Shown here: positions 21,256-29,547 of the stretch, piece after piece
How positions within the stretch are numbered: position 1 is the stretch's first letter
How the letters are laid out: every line of letters begins with the position of its first letter
From: Microbaculum marinisediminis
GTDB taxonomy: Bacteria; Pseudomonadota; Alphaproteobacteria; Rhizobiales; Tepidamorphaceae
Direction of reading: 5' to 3'
DNA length: 64,000 nt
Assembly: GCF_025397915.1 (NCBI RefSeq)
Contig: NZ_JALIDZ010000005.1
Location: 186,001 to 250,000, forward strand
The notes under the pieces: model-generated
The model's database searches: none
What the model was told of the DNA's origin: nothing
Seen by the model: only the letters and a program-made list of their open reading frames with translations
Program-made: the position numbers and the translations under genes

Positions 21256-22938
21256 ATGCAGAATTGTCTTTCCAGGCTCATTGCGGCCTTGGTTTGCCTT
21301 GTTCCCATTGCGGTGTCCGGGCCGGTCGGTCCGGCGCGGGCGGACGGTGCAAAGGTCATCCTCGTTCTCGACGCCTCCGGTTCCATGTGGGGCCGGATCG
21401 ACGGCCGGACGAAAATCGAGGTGGCGCGCGAGACGGTCGGCGGCATCGTGTCGAGCTGGCGCGCCGACGACGAGATCGGACTGATTGCCTACGGGCACCG
21501 GCGAAAGGGAGACTGCTCCGACATCGAGCTCCTGATGGAGCCGGGGCCGCTCAACGGCGACCGGTTCTCGAGCCTCGTCAACGGGCTCAACCCGAAGGGC
21601 AAGACACCGATGACCGAGGCGGTGCGCCAGGCCGCGGAGGCCCTCAGGTCGAGCGAACAGAAGGCCACGGTCATCCTTGTCTCCGACGGGGAGGAGACCT
21701 GCAACGCCGATCCGTGCGCCGTCGCGCGCGAGCTGGAGGAAGCGGGCGTCGATTTCACGGTCCACACGGTGGGCTTCGATATCGCCGACCCGAAGACGAA
21801 GGCACAGCTGCAGTGCCTTGCCCGCAATACCGGCGGCATGTTCGTCACGGCGGATGACGCGGAGGAGCTGGAAAAGGCGTTGCGCACGACGGTTGCCGCA
21901 GCGCGGGACGGGACGGTCGCCGCTCCGGTCGCCACTCCGGTCGACGAACCGGCCGAAACAGCGGACCCCGCGCGGACGCTCTCGGCAACGGCGTTCGAGA
22001 CCGACGGCGGAACCCGGATCGAGACCGACATCGCCTGGGAGGTCTACAAGGCCGGAGCCGGCGGCGAGGCGGAGGGCGACCTGGTCGAGTCCGGTTACGA
22101 CGTGCCCTGGCAGCCCGCCATCGATCCCGGTGCGTACGTCTTGCGCGCCCGCTACGGGATGGCGACGGTCGAGCAGCCGGTGACCATCGAGGCCGGCGAG
22201 GTCGCCGAGGTGTCCGTCGTGATGAACACGGGTGTCGCGCGTATTCGTGCCTACGAGAGCGAGGACGCCGACGAACCGATCGATGGCAGCTTCACCCTGT
22301 CGAACGGGACGGAAGAGGACACGCAGTACGGTGTGGAGGCCGCGTTCGTCGCACCGGCGGGCCGCTGGACGCTCGCCGTCAAGCACGGGGAAGTGACGTT
22401 CCAGACCACCGTCGAGGTGGAAGCCGGCAAGACGACGGAACTGGATCTCGTCGTGGGCGCCGGATCGGTGGCGGTGAACGCCGTTCTGGTCGAGGGCGGG
22501 GCGCCGCTCGAAAGCGATATCGTCTTCGAGATATTCCCCGACGGCGGCGATATGAATGATCCGCTGACCTACTACTATGATCCGACGTCGGTCTTCACGA
22601 TGCCGCCCGGGCGCTATGTGCTTCGCGCCACGTCGGGGCTGGCTAAGGCGACGCAGGCGGTTGAGATCGAGGCAGGCGGAGAGGGGTCGACGACGATCAT
22701 TCTCGATGCGGGTGTTCTCGTCGTCCGGAAGGACCCGGCCTTCTCCTCCTGCGAGCTGTTCGATGCCGCGACGCCGGAGTCGGGCGAGCGCGTCTCGCAC
22801 GGCTACTGGTACGACGAGGAGCACCGGACCGCGGCGCCGGCCGGCGACTATGGTGTGATCTGCACGCGGGAGGACGGCAGCACTGCCGAGGCAGCCGTCT
22901 CCGTTTCGCCCGGACAGGTATCCGACGCCAGCCTGTAG
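21256..22938 (+). CDS. Secreted von Willebrand factor A domain protein
   Basis: A 560-residue exported protein. A signal peptide covers about 1-31 (LIAALVCLVPIAVSG...ARADG). A VWA domain from about 33 to 215 begins with the metal-site motif VLDASGSMWGR and includes GKTPMTEAV and VILVSDGEETC. The rest (about 230-560) is a series of beta-rich segments with repeated phrasing such as VTIEAGEVAEVSV, VEVEAGKTTELDLV and VEIEAGGEGSTTI, consistent with repeated Ig-like or carboxypeptidase-regulatory-like domains. It sits alone between two matching terminators. No partner gene suggests its role. Confidence 0.8.
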   Translation: MQNCLSRLIAALVCLVPIAVSGPVGPARADGAKVILVLDASGSMWGRIDGRTKIEVARETVGGIVSSWRADDEIGLIAYGHRRKGDCSDIELLMEPGPLNGDRFSSLVNGLNPKGKTPMTEAVRQAAEALRSSEQKATVILVSDGEETCNADPCAVARELEEAGVDFTVHTVGFDIADPKTKAQLQCLARNTGGMFVTADDAEELEKALRTTVAAARDGTVAAPVATPVDEPAETADPARTLSATAFETDGGTRIETDIAWEVYKAGAGGEAEGDLVESGYDVPWQPAIDPGAYVLRARYGMATVEQPVTIEAGEVAEVSVVMNTGVARIRAYESEDADEPIDGSFTLSNGTEEDTQYGVEAAFVAPAGRWTLAVKHGEVTFQTTVEVEAGKTTELDLVVGAGSVAVNAVLVEGGAPLESDIVFEIFPDGGDMNDPLTYYYDPTSVFTMPPGRYVLRATSGLAKATQAVEIEAGGEGSTTIILDAGVLVVRKDPAFSSCELFDAATPESGERVSHGYWYDEEHRTAAPAGDYGVICTREDGSTAEAAVSVSPGQVSDASL

Positions 22939-22961
22939 GTGACTCGAAGACGTCTTGGATG

Positions 22962-22983
22962 GGGCCGGCGATTACGCCGGCCC
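22962..22983 (+). terminator. Intrinsic terminator after the VWA gene
   Basis: Nine-base perfect stem GGGCCGGCG / CGCCGGCCC with an ATTA loop, followed by TATTCGTTTG. Its stem is identical to the terminator after ilvC, with a different loop. Confidence 0.8.
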
Positions 22984-23133
22984 TATTCGTTTGTCCCGTT
23001 CCGTTCGGGCGACTTGAGAAACCGATTCAACGACTTCACGCTCCGGCTCAAGACGGTGGATAGCGAGTCTCCTCAATCCCTTACGGCGATATTTGAATGG
23101 CCCGATTCAGGCGCTTTCGATAGGCTCGTTCGC

Positions 23134-23598
23134 ATGCTGGAGGAGCCGCATATCCGCCGCGCCCGCGTCGACGAAGCCGGGCTGCTGACCGATCTGGTCC
23201 TGCGCGCCAAGGCGCATTGGGGCTACGACGACGCCTTCATCGAGGCGTGCCGGGAGGAGCTGACGGTGCAGCCGCGGCGCATCGAGACCGGGGAACTGTG
23301 GGTCGTCGAGGCCGAGGGTAGGCCCACCGGTGTTCTGGAGGTGCTGTTGGAGGATCGACACGCCGAGGTCTTCCTGTGCTTCGTCGATCCGTCCGCGATG
23401 GGCCGCGGCATCGGACGGGTGCTCTGGACAAAAGCGGAAGAGATCGCGCGCAGGGCGGGACTGGACGTGATCGGCGTGGATTCCGACCCTTACGCGGAGG
23501 GTTTCTACAGGACAATGGGCGCGGTTCGGGTCGGCGAGGCGCCGTCGGGATCCATTCCCGGGCGGATGCTGCCGCGCCTCGTCAAACAGCTCGACTGA
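23134..23598 (+). CDS. GNAT family N-acetyltransferase
   Basis: A 154-residue acyl-CoA transferase. The acetyl-CoA loop reads SAMGRGIGRVLWTKAEEIA (the R/Q-x-x-G-x-G/A motif is GRGIGR), preceded by a beta strand EVFLCFVDP. DSDPYAEGFYRTMGAV is the C-terminal conserved region. I start at MLEEPHIRRARV; a longer frame from 22939 would contain the preceding terminator and has no family similarity. Substrate unknown. Not obviously in an operon with its neighbours. Confidence 0.83.
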   Translation: MLEEPHIRRARVDEAGLLTDLVLRAKAHWGYDDAFIEACREELTVQPRRIETGELWVVEAEGRPTGVLEVLLEDRHAEVFLCFVDPSAMGRGIGRVLWTKAEEIARRAGLDVIGVDSDPYAEGFYRTMGAVRVGEAPSGSIPGRMLPRLVKQLD

Positions 23599-23693
23599 AA
23601 GCGGTCCTATCGAGGGGGCAGCCTACCGCTGCGTCGGCGTTCATGCTAAAGGGCGGCTCCCGCCGGGTTCAACAGTTCGAGAGCCGAAATCCC

Positions 23694-24596
23694 GTGAAAC
23701 GCGCCTATCACGTCCTCGACGTATTCACCGACAAGCCGCTGGCCGGCAATCCGCTCGCCGTGGTGCATGATTGCGAGGGGCTCGACGGAGAGGCGATGCA
23801 GCAGATCGCCCGCGAGTTCAACCTGTCCGAGACCGTGTTCCTGCTGCCGCCGGAGAACCCGGCACACACCGCCAGGGCGCGGATCTTCACGCCGGGAACG
23901 GAGCTGCCGTTCGCCGGCCATCCGATTGTCGGCTCCTCGGTCATCCTGGCGCGCAAGCGCTGGGGCGCGCCGGAGGCGGGCAAGGAGCAGGACGGTATCG
24001 TCGTGCTGGAATGCAAGATCGGCATCGTGCGCGTCGGCGTCGTTTTGCGGAACGGCACGTCGTTTGCCGAATTCGACATTCCGAAGAAGCCGGAGTCGCT
24101 TGAAAGCGGGATCGATGCCGAGCTTGCCGCCGCGGCGCTGGGGCTGGCGAAATCCGAGGTCGGCTTCGAGAACCACAAGCCCAGCCGCTGGTCGGCGGGG
24201 GTCGACTTCGATTTCGTCCCCGTCCGCGATCTCGCGGTCTTGAAGCGCTGCCGTATCGACCGGCGGGTTTTCGACAAGGCGTTCGCGTCTGGCTCTGCCT
24301 ACGTCTATACCCGCGAGACCTTTTCCAACGGGAACGACTTCCACGCCCGCATGTTTGCGCCCGGCCTCGGCGTGGAGGAGGACCCGGCGACCGGATCGGC
24401 GGCGGCGGCGTTTGCCGGTGTCGTCAGGCGGTTCGACCAGCCGCCGGGCGGCCAGCATCGCTATCGTATCGAGCAGGGTCACTTCATGGGCCGACCGAGT
24501 TTGATTTCGCTGGAGATCGACGTGCAGGGCGACATTCACGCGGTGCGGATCGGCGGCGGGGCCGTTGTGGTCTCCGAAGGCATCATAGACGTGTAG
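23694..24596 (+). CDS. PhzF family isomerase
   Basis: A 300-residue protein of the PhzF/diaminopimelate-epimerase-like fold. YHVLDVFTDKPLAGNPLAVV is the family N-terminus (abridged: DVFTDKPLAGNPLAV); ETVFLLPP carries the conserved catalytic Glu region; TPGTELPFAGHPIVGS and EEDPATGSAAAAFAG are the two conserved loops. GTG at 23694 is taken as the start because the family begins just before the YxVLDVFT strand; an ATG at 23643 is the alternative. Most members have no assigned substrate, and no phenazine genes are nearby. Confidence 0.87.
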   Translation: MKRAYHVLDVFTDKPLAGNPLAVVHDCEGLDGEAMQQIAREFNLSETVFLLPPENPAHTARARIFTPGTELPFAGHPIVGSSVILARKRWGAPEAGKEQDGIVVLECKIGIVRVGVVLRNGTSFAEFDIPKKPESLESGIDAELAAAALGLAKSEVGFENHKPSRWSAGVDFDFVPVRDLAVLKRCRIDRRVFDKAFASGSAYVYTRETFSNGNDFHARMFAPGLGVEEDPATGSAAAAFAGVVRRFDQPPGGQHRYRIEQGHFMGRPSLISLEIDVQGDIHAVRIGGGAVVVSEGIIDV

Positions 24597-24604
24597 GGGG
24601 GGGG

Positions 24605-25024
24605 ATGGTCACGACGCTGCTCATCGTCCACTACCTGAGCTTCGTCGTCGGCGCCGGCGGTTCCTTCATCGCGTTTCTGATCGCCCGCCGGATCGCGGCG
24701 AGCCGGCCCGAGGAGGCGGCGGTGCTGCGCACCCTGCCGCCGCGGATCAGCGATGCCGCGATGGTGTCGCTCGCCCTGCTGTGGCTCACCGGGATCGCGC
24801 TCGGCCTGCTGAAGTACGGCGGCTTCTCCGGGCTCGGCTGGGCCTTTTCCGTCAAGATGGTGTTCGTCGTGGCGCTGACGCTCGTCGGCGTTGCAATCCG
24901 GATCGAGATGCGGCGGGCGCGCCGCGGCGTCGCGGTCGCGGTCGCCAACCTGGCCCGCCTCGGCCCGTGGACGCTGGTCACCAGCTGGCTCGCCATCGTC
25001 TTCGCGGTGATCGCCTTCGGATAG
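24605..25024 (+). CDS. Small four-helix membrane protein, function unknown
   Basis: A 139-residue protein with four hydrophobic segments (about 4-27, 52-72, 80-99 and 118-138) and basic loops (ARRIAASRPEE, RIEMRRARRGVA). No enzyme motif is visible. His9 and a basic middle loop resemble small conserved alphaproteobacterial membrane proteins annotated only as hypothetical. It starts eight bases after the PhzF gene, so the two may be co-transcribed. Confidence 0.7.
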   Translation: MVTTLLIVHYLSFVVGAGGSFIAFLIARRIAASRPEEAAVLRTLPPRISDAAMVSLALLWLTGIALGLLKYGGFSGLGWAFSVKMVFVVALTLVGVAIRIEMRRARRGVAVAVANLARLGPWTLVTSWLAIVFAVIAFG

Positions 25025-25157
25025 GCGAGATCGCAAGCCGCTTGCCTCATCCCGACTGCTCGTCTACATAAGTCGGGTTGCGGCGCGCGCGCGAAAGCAA
25101 TCGTTAACGCTCGGGTCGCACCATCGCCTCACACGGCGGGAACGACAGGGTTTCGCG

Positions 25158-25265
25158 ATGTTTGAACGGGACGTCATCGGTATGAACGGGGCCAACGCGC
25201 CTCGCGCCGACGCGTGCCCGGCGGCCCGCGACCTTATCGCGCTCCTTCTCCTTACCGGCCCCTGA
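25158..25265 (+). CDS. leuA leader peptide (leucine-rich)
   Basis: A 35-codon open frame from ATG 25158 (AGGG eight bases upstream), with an internal in-frame ATG at 25182, ending TGA at 25263. The C-terminal end reads DLIALLLLTGP, with five leucines and one isoleucine in seven codons. It lies 113 bases before leuA. Leucine-codon clusters in a short frame before leuA are the hallmark of leucine attenuation. A stem-loop at 25274-25287 (CCCGC/GCGGG) and another at 25328-25353 follow, but no U-tract is seen, so the mechanism is not settled. Confidence 0.65.
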   Translation: MFERDVIGMNGANAPRADACPAARDLIALLLLTGP

Positions 25266-25327
25266 GAGCCGGCGGCCCGCGCGTGCGGGCAGGCACTCAG
25301 GGGAGCGATACCGGTAACCTGCGCCCA

Positions 25328-25353
25328 GGCCCCAAGGAGCATCCCGGGGGGCC
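25328..25353 (+). promoter_or_regulatory. Stem-loop in the leuA leader
   Basis: GGCCCC pairs with GGGGCC around a loop holding AAGGAG. It sits between the leucine-rich leader peptide and leuA. There is no T-run, so it is not a classical terminator; it could be the pause or protector hairpin, or could hide an AAGGAG sequence. Listed as a candidate only. Confidence 0.35.
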
Positions 25354-25378
25354 GTACGTATCGAGAAGGACTACATCA

Positions 25379-26950
25379 ATGACCACGGAACATGGTAACG
25401 GCGGCGTATCGCAGTCCGACAGCGACCGCGTCGTCATCTTCGACACCACCTTGCGCGACGGCGAGCAGTGCCCCGGCGCCTCGATGACCTTCGAGGAGAA
25501 GCTGGAGGTGGCCGAGCTTCTCGACAGCATGGGCGTCGATATCATCGAGGCCGGGTTCCCGATCGCCAGCCAGGGCGATTTCGAAAGCGTCCAGGAGATC
25601 GCCCGGCGGTCGAAGACGGCGGTGATCGCCGGCCTGTCGCGCGCGGCCTTCAAGGATATCGACCGTTGCGGCGAGGCGGTGAAGGTCGCCGCCAGGCCGC
25701 GCATCCATACCTTCATCTCCACCTCTCCGATCCATATGAAGCATAAGCTGCAGATGGAACCGGAGGCGGTGCTGGAGGCGGTCATCGCGTCGGTCGCCCG
25801 GGCGCGCAATCACGTCGAGGACGTGGAGTGGAGCGCCGAGGACGGCACCCGCACGGAGTTCGAATTCCTGTGCCGCTGCGTCGAAGGCGCGATCAATGCC
25901 GGCGCCACCACCATCAACATCCCCGACACCGTCGGCTACACGACGCCCGAGGAATATACGGAGCTGTTCCGCAAGGTGCGCGAGACCGTGCCGAATTCCG
26001 ACAAGGCCGTGTTCTCGGTCCACTGCCACAACGATCTCGGCATGGCGGTCGCCAACTCACTGGCCGGCTTGAAGGGTGGGGCACGGCAGATCGAGTGCAC
26101 CATCAACGGCATCGGCGAGCGGGCCGGCAACGCGGCGCTGGAGGAGATCGTGATGGCGATCAACACGCGCCGCGACGTTCTGCCGTACACGACCGGCATC
26201 GACGCGACGATGCTGACGCGGGCCTCCAAGCTTGTCGCGGCGGTGACCTCGTTCCCGGTGCAGTACAACAAGGCGATCGTCGGCCGGAACGCGTTCGCCC
26301 ATGAGTCCGGCATCCACCAGGACGGCATGTTGAAGCACACCCAGACCTACGAGATCATGACGCCGGAATCGGTCGGCGTGAAAGCGACCTCGCTGGTGAT
26401 GGGCAAGCACTCGGGCCGTCACGCTTTCGTCGAGAAGCTGAAGGAACTCGGCTACGACCTGGGCGACAATGCCTTCCAGGACGCCTTCAAGCGGTTCAAG
26501 GATCTCGCCGACCGCAAGAAGCATGTCTACGACGAGGACATCGAGGCGCTGGTGGACGAGGGCATCGGCGCCGCGCATGACCGCATCAAGGTCGAGGCGC
26601 TGACCGTGATCGCCGGCACGGGCGGGCCGCAGAAGGCGACGCTGACGCTCAGCATCGACGGCGAACGGCACACGCGCGAGGCGACCGGCAACGGCCCGGT
26701 GGACGCGATCTTCAACGCGATCCAGGCGCTGGTGCCGCATCAGGCCAAGTTGGCGCTGTATCAGGTCCATGCCGTCACCGAGGGCACCGACGCGCAGGCC
26801 GAGGTCTCGGTCCGGCTCGAGCGCGACGGCCGCGAGTTCTCCGGCCGCGGCGCCGATCCCGACACCCTGACGGCCTCGGCGCGCGCCTACGTGCATGCGT
26901 TGAGCAAGTTCCTGGCGAAGCGCGACCGGCTGCACGCCCAGGCGGGCTGA
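25379..26950 (+). CDS. leuA: 2-isopropylmalate synthase
   Basis: A 523-residue enzyme condensing acetyl-CoA with 2-oxoisovalerate, the first leucine-specific step. FDTTLRDGEQCPGASM carries the catalytic Arg-Asp pair. HCHNDLGMAVANSL has the metal histidines, and INGIGERAGNAALEE the third conserved block. The C-terminal leucine-sensing domain (about 400-523) is present, so feedback inhibition is expected. Start MTTEHGNG follows AGAAGGAC; extending further upstream would absorb the leader peptide. Confidence 0.96.
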   Translation: MTTEHGNGGVSQSDSDRVVIFDTTLRDGEQCPGASMTFEEKLEVAELLDSMGVDIIEAGFPIASQGDFESVQEIARRSKTAVIAGLSRAAFKDIDRCGEAVKVAARPRIHTFISTSPIHMKHKLQMEPEAVLEAVIASVARARNHVEDVEWSAEDGTRTEFEFLCRCVEGAINAGATTINIPDTVGYTTPEEYTELFRKVRETVPNSDKAVFSVHCHNDLGMAVANSLAGLKGGARQIECTINGIGERAGNAALEEIVMAINTRRDVLPYTTGIDATMLTRASKLVAAVTSFPVQYNKAIVGRNAFAHESGIHQDGMLKHTQTYEIMTPESVGVKATSLVMGKHSGRHAFVEKLKELGYDLGDNAFQDAFKRFKDLADRKKHVYDEDIEALVDEGIGAAHDRIKVEALTVIAGTGGPQKATLTLSIDGERHTREATGNGPVDAIFNAIQALVPHQAKLALYQVHAVTEGTDAQAEVSVRLERDGREFSGRGADPDTLTASARAYVHALSKFLAKRDRLHAQAG

Positions 26951-27006
26951 CGGGTCGCGCTGTCCCGGATAGTCGGGCACAGACGCTTCAGGCGCGGATA
27001 CTTCCG

Positions 27007-27030
27007 GCGAGGGGGCATAGGCCCCCTCGC
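27007..27030 (+). terminator. Stem-loop after leuA
   Basis: Ten-base perfect stem GCGAGGGGGC / GCCCCCTCGC around an ATAG loop, 57 bases after leuA, followed by TTACAATTTG. Probable terminator despite the weak T-run. Confidence 0.65.
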
Positions 27031-27130
27031 TTACAATTTGCGACAGTTTCCCTTGATCGAAATCACTGTGGCGTCGCGGCGGATGCGGATACGCTCCCAC
27101 GGATACTCGTGAGGAACGGAGACGCCGCCC

Positions 27131-27739
27131 ATGGCCGCTCGAATGGTTCGCGTATGGGATCCGCTGGTGCGGATCATTCACTGGCTTCTCGTCATTGCCT
27201 TCATCATCGGATACGTCACCGAGGGCGATCCATTGTGGCTGCACACCTGGGCCGGCTACGTGGTTGCCGGACTGGTGGTGGTGCGCATCGTCTGGGGATT
27301 CGTCGGCCCGCGGCACGCGCGCTTTTCCGATTTTGTCACCGGACCGCGCAAGGCGGTCGGCTATCTGGCCGGGCTCATACGGCGAAAGGCGCCGCGCTAC
27401 ATCGGCCATAGCCCGGCCGGCGGTGCCATGACCGTCGCGCTGCTGGTCTTCCTCGCGGCCATCAGCGTCACCGGCATGATGACGCTAGCGGACACCGACA
27501 ATGCCGGGCCCCTGGCGGCCTGGTTCGGCAATCCGGACGTCGTCGCCGCGCGCGAGGCCGCGCTGGCCGCCGGGCAGGAATTCCGCTACCGCTCGCCCTT
27601 CAAGGAACCGCACGAGGTGCTGGTGAACATCACGCTGGTGCTGATCATTCTGCATCTGGTGGGGGTGGCGCTGGCGAGCGTCGTGCACAGGGAAAGCCTG
27701 CCGCGCGCGATGGTCACCGGCATGAAGCGCGCCGAGTGA
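27131..27739 (+). CDS. Cytochrome b561-family membrane protein
   Basis: A 202-residue membrane cytochrome with four helices (about 13-35, 37-60, 95-115 and 163-185). Candidate haem histidines are in RIIHWLLV (helix 1), LHTWAGY (helix 2) and IILHLVGVA (last helix). WDPLVRIIHWLLV is the classical N-terminus of this family, which pairs with nickel hydrogenases or small c-type cytochromes to move electrons to or from quinone. No partner gene is adjacent. Its end overlaps the convergent DUF123 gene by 26 bases. Confidence 0.85.
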   Translation: MAARMVRVWDPLVRIIHWLLVIAFIIGYVTEGDPLWLHTWAGYVVAGLVVVRIVWGFVGPRHARFSDFVTGPRKAVGYLAGLIRRKAPRYIGHSPAGGAMTVALLVFLAAISVTGMMTLADTDNAGPLAAWFGNPDVVAAREAALAAGQEFRYRSPFKEPHEVLVNITLVLIILHLVGVALASVVHRESLPRAMVTGMKRAE

Positions 27740-28190
27740 GCGTTCGATACGGCGCGTCGAGGGCGAGGGGCTCTGCCAGAGCGACCAGATGTGCCGGGCA
27801 GGCTGTGCAGTCGCTGGCGCCGAAACCGGGCAGCGGGATGGTGGCGCCGGGCAGGTCGCGGAGCCGGGCAAGCAGGAGGCATTCGTACGCCCCGGGAAAC
27901 GCGAGCGCGTCGATCCGGGCTGCGGCGCAGGTCAGCCGGTCGACGTGCCAATGCGGCGTCTTTCCGATTCGCAGGTGCCGCGCGATCCGCGCCGCCAGCC
28001 CGCCGGGCCCGCGCGCCGAGCCGGCATAGGCATACCAGCCCGGCCGCAGGCTCGCCGCCGGCAGGCCGCGCACGGTGATCTCGACAGGTCGCGCGGTGCG
28101 GATCGCCAGTATGTAGGCGCCGGAAATCGGCGGGATATCGGCGACGTTCGGTCCGCGTGCGCCGGATTTGCGATCCAGGTCAGTGGTCAT
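27714..28190 (-). CDS. DUF123 / GIY-YIG-type nuclease family protein
   Basis: A 158-residue protein. SGAYILAIRT and GWYAYAGSARG stand for the GIY and YIG strands, ARIARHLR has the following basic helix, and HWHVDRL and CTACPAHLVAL are conserved in DUF123. The family is found alone or fused to endonuclease III and is thought to act on DNA. Catalytic residues of true GIY-YIG nucleases are only partly recognisable here, so activity is uncertain. It converges with the cytochrome gene. Confidence 0.78.
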   Translation of the reverse strand: MTTDLDRKSGARGPNVADIPPISGAYILAIRTARPVEITVRGLPAASLRPGWYAYAGSARGPGGLAARIARHLRIGKTPHWHVDRLTCAAARIDALAFPGAYECLLLARLRDLPGATIPLPGFGASDCTACPAHLVALAEPLALDAPYRTLTRRASCR

Positions 28191-28321
28191 CTGGCCATTC
28201 TGACGCCTATTAAGGACGGGTGAGGAAAACGTACCAGGGTATCTGGACGCGGGCGGTTTGCATTGCTATATCCCGCCAACGGACCTCGCGGCGTCTCGGC
28301 CGCATTCTCCGCTTTTTCGGC

Positions 28322-28397
<76 letters not shown>

Positions 28398-28426
28398 ATC
28401 TTCACAATACCTTAGCTCTAATCGGC

Positions 28427-28449
28427 CCGAGTTGGTTAAACCGGCTCGG
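28427..28449 (+). other. Imperfect palindrome between tRNA-Lys and the SMP-30 gene
   Basis: CCGAG-TT-GG-TTAAA-CC-GG-CTCGG, symmetric except for two positions that could pair as G-U in RNA. It could be a terminator hairpin for the tRNA (no T-run) or an operator for the gene downstream. Nothing else is recognisable in 28398-28602. Confidence 0.3.
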
Positions 28450-28602
28450 CAGCACGTTGGCAGCACCGAGCGCGAGCGTGATAGCATCCGTGCGCGCCAG
28501 GGGCATTGCGTACCCGAAGAGACCGACCTCCCGCACTGTCCGAACTGGCCCCATGACTATTTGGCAAGGCCCGAAGTCGGCGCAGGCAGCGGACGCGGAT
28601 AG

Positions 28603-29484
28603 ATGACATACGAGATAGTCTGCGTATCCAGCGTCCGTTCCGACCTCGGCGAAGGGCCGGTGTGGGACGATCGCGATCGTTGCCTCTGGTGGGTGGACAT
28701 CACGGCAGGCCTGATCCACCGGTACGACCCCGGGACGGATACCGACGACAGCTTTGTCTGGGGAGAGCCTGTTGGGTGCCTGGCGGTCCGCGAGGCGGGT
28801 GGGCTCGTCCTGGCGACGAAATCGGGATTCTGGTTCTTCGATCCGCAGACCGGTGACCGGGACTTGATCGCGGACCCGGAAGCACACCTGCCGGAAAACC
28901 GGTTCAACGACGGCACGACCGATCCGCTGGGCCGGTTCTGGGCCGGGTCGATGAACACGCAGGGGGCTGCGGATCCTGCGGGCAGCCTCTATTCTCTCGA
29001 GCGAGACCTCTCGGTTCGATGCTGGAAGAGCGGGTTCAGAACCGCCAATGGTCTCGCCTTCTCTCCCGATGGCAGCCGCATGTACTATTCGGACAGTTAT
29101 CCGTCCGTCCGCACGATCTGGTGCTGCGACTATGACGTCGGCACGGGCATGCCGGGGAAGGAGAGGGTGTTCTTCGACACCCGGTCCGTCGCGGGGCGAC
29201 CGGACGGTGGCACGGTTGATGCGGACGGCTGCTACTGGCAAGCCGGCGTTTCCGGGTGGGAACTCTACCGCCTGTCGCCCGACGGCTCGGTTGTCACGGT
29301 GGTCGAGATGCCGGTGGAGAAGCCGACGAAGGCTGCCTTCGGCGGTGCGGATCTCGACATCCTTTTTGTCACGTCGATCGGTGCCGGCCTGGAAGGATCC
29401 CCCGCTCAACCGGACGCCGGACGGCTGTTCGCGATAACCGGGCTCGGCGTCCGGGGTGTTCCACAGGCGCGGTTTTCAGGGTGA
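28603..29484 (+). CDS. SMP-30/gluconolactonase family lactonase
   Basis: A 293-residue six-bladed propeller lactonase. LGEGPVWDDRDRCLWWVDI holds the metal-binding Glu (abridged: LGEGPVWDD), ENRFNDGTTDPLGRFWAGSM the substrate and metal Asn/Asp region, and TANGLAFSPDGSRMYYSDS the third ligand block. It would hydrolyse the aldono- or aldarolactone produced by the next gene, a uronate dehydrogenase. It is the first gene after tRNA-Lys, with no strong ribosome site at the ATG. Natural lactone not determinable from sequence. Confidence 0.88.
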   Translation: MTYEIVCVSSVRSDLGEGPVWDDRDRCLWWVDITAGLIHRYDPGTDTDDSFVWGEPVGCLAVREAGGLVLATKSGFWFFDPQTGDRDLIADPEAHLPENRFNDGTTDPLGRFWAGSMNTQGAADPAGSLYSLERDLSVRCWKSGFRTANGLAFSPDGSRMYYSDSYPSVRTIWCCDYDVGTGMPGKERVFFDTRSVAGRPDGGTVDADGCYWQAGVSGWELYRLSPDGSVVTVVEMPVEKPTKAAFGGADLDILFVTSIGAGLEGSPAQPDAGRLFAITGLGVRGVPQARFSG

Positions 29485-29547
29485 AATGGCCCGATCTGCA
29501 CCGGGAGCGGGGCGAACCCATTGCATGCGAGAGCGGGGACTGACGAC

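Noticed and set aside
22939-23133. 65-residue N-terminal extension of the GNAT gene
   Set aside because: It begins one base after the VWA stop and contains the intrinsic terminator at 22962-22983. GNAT similarity begins at MLEEPHIRRARV.
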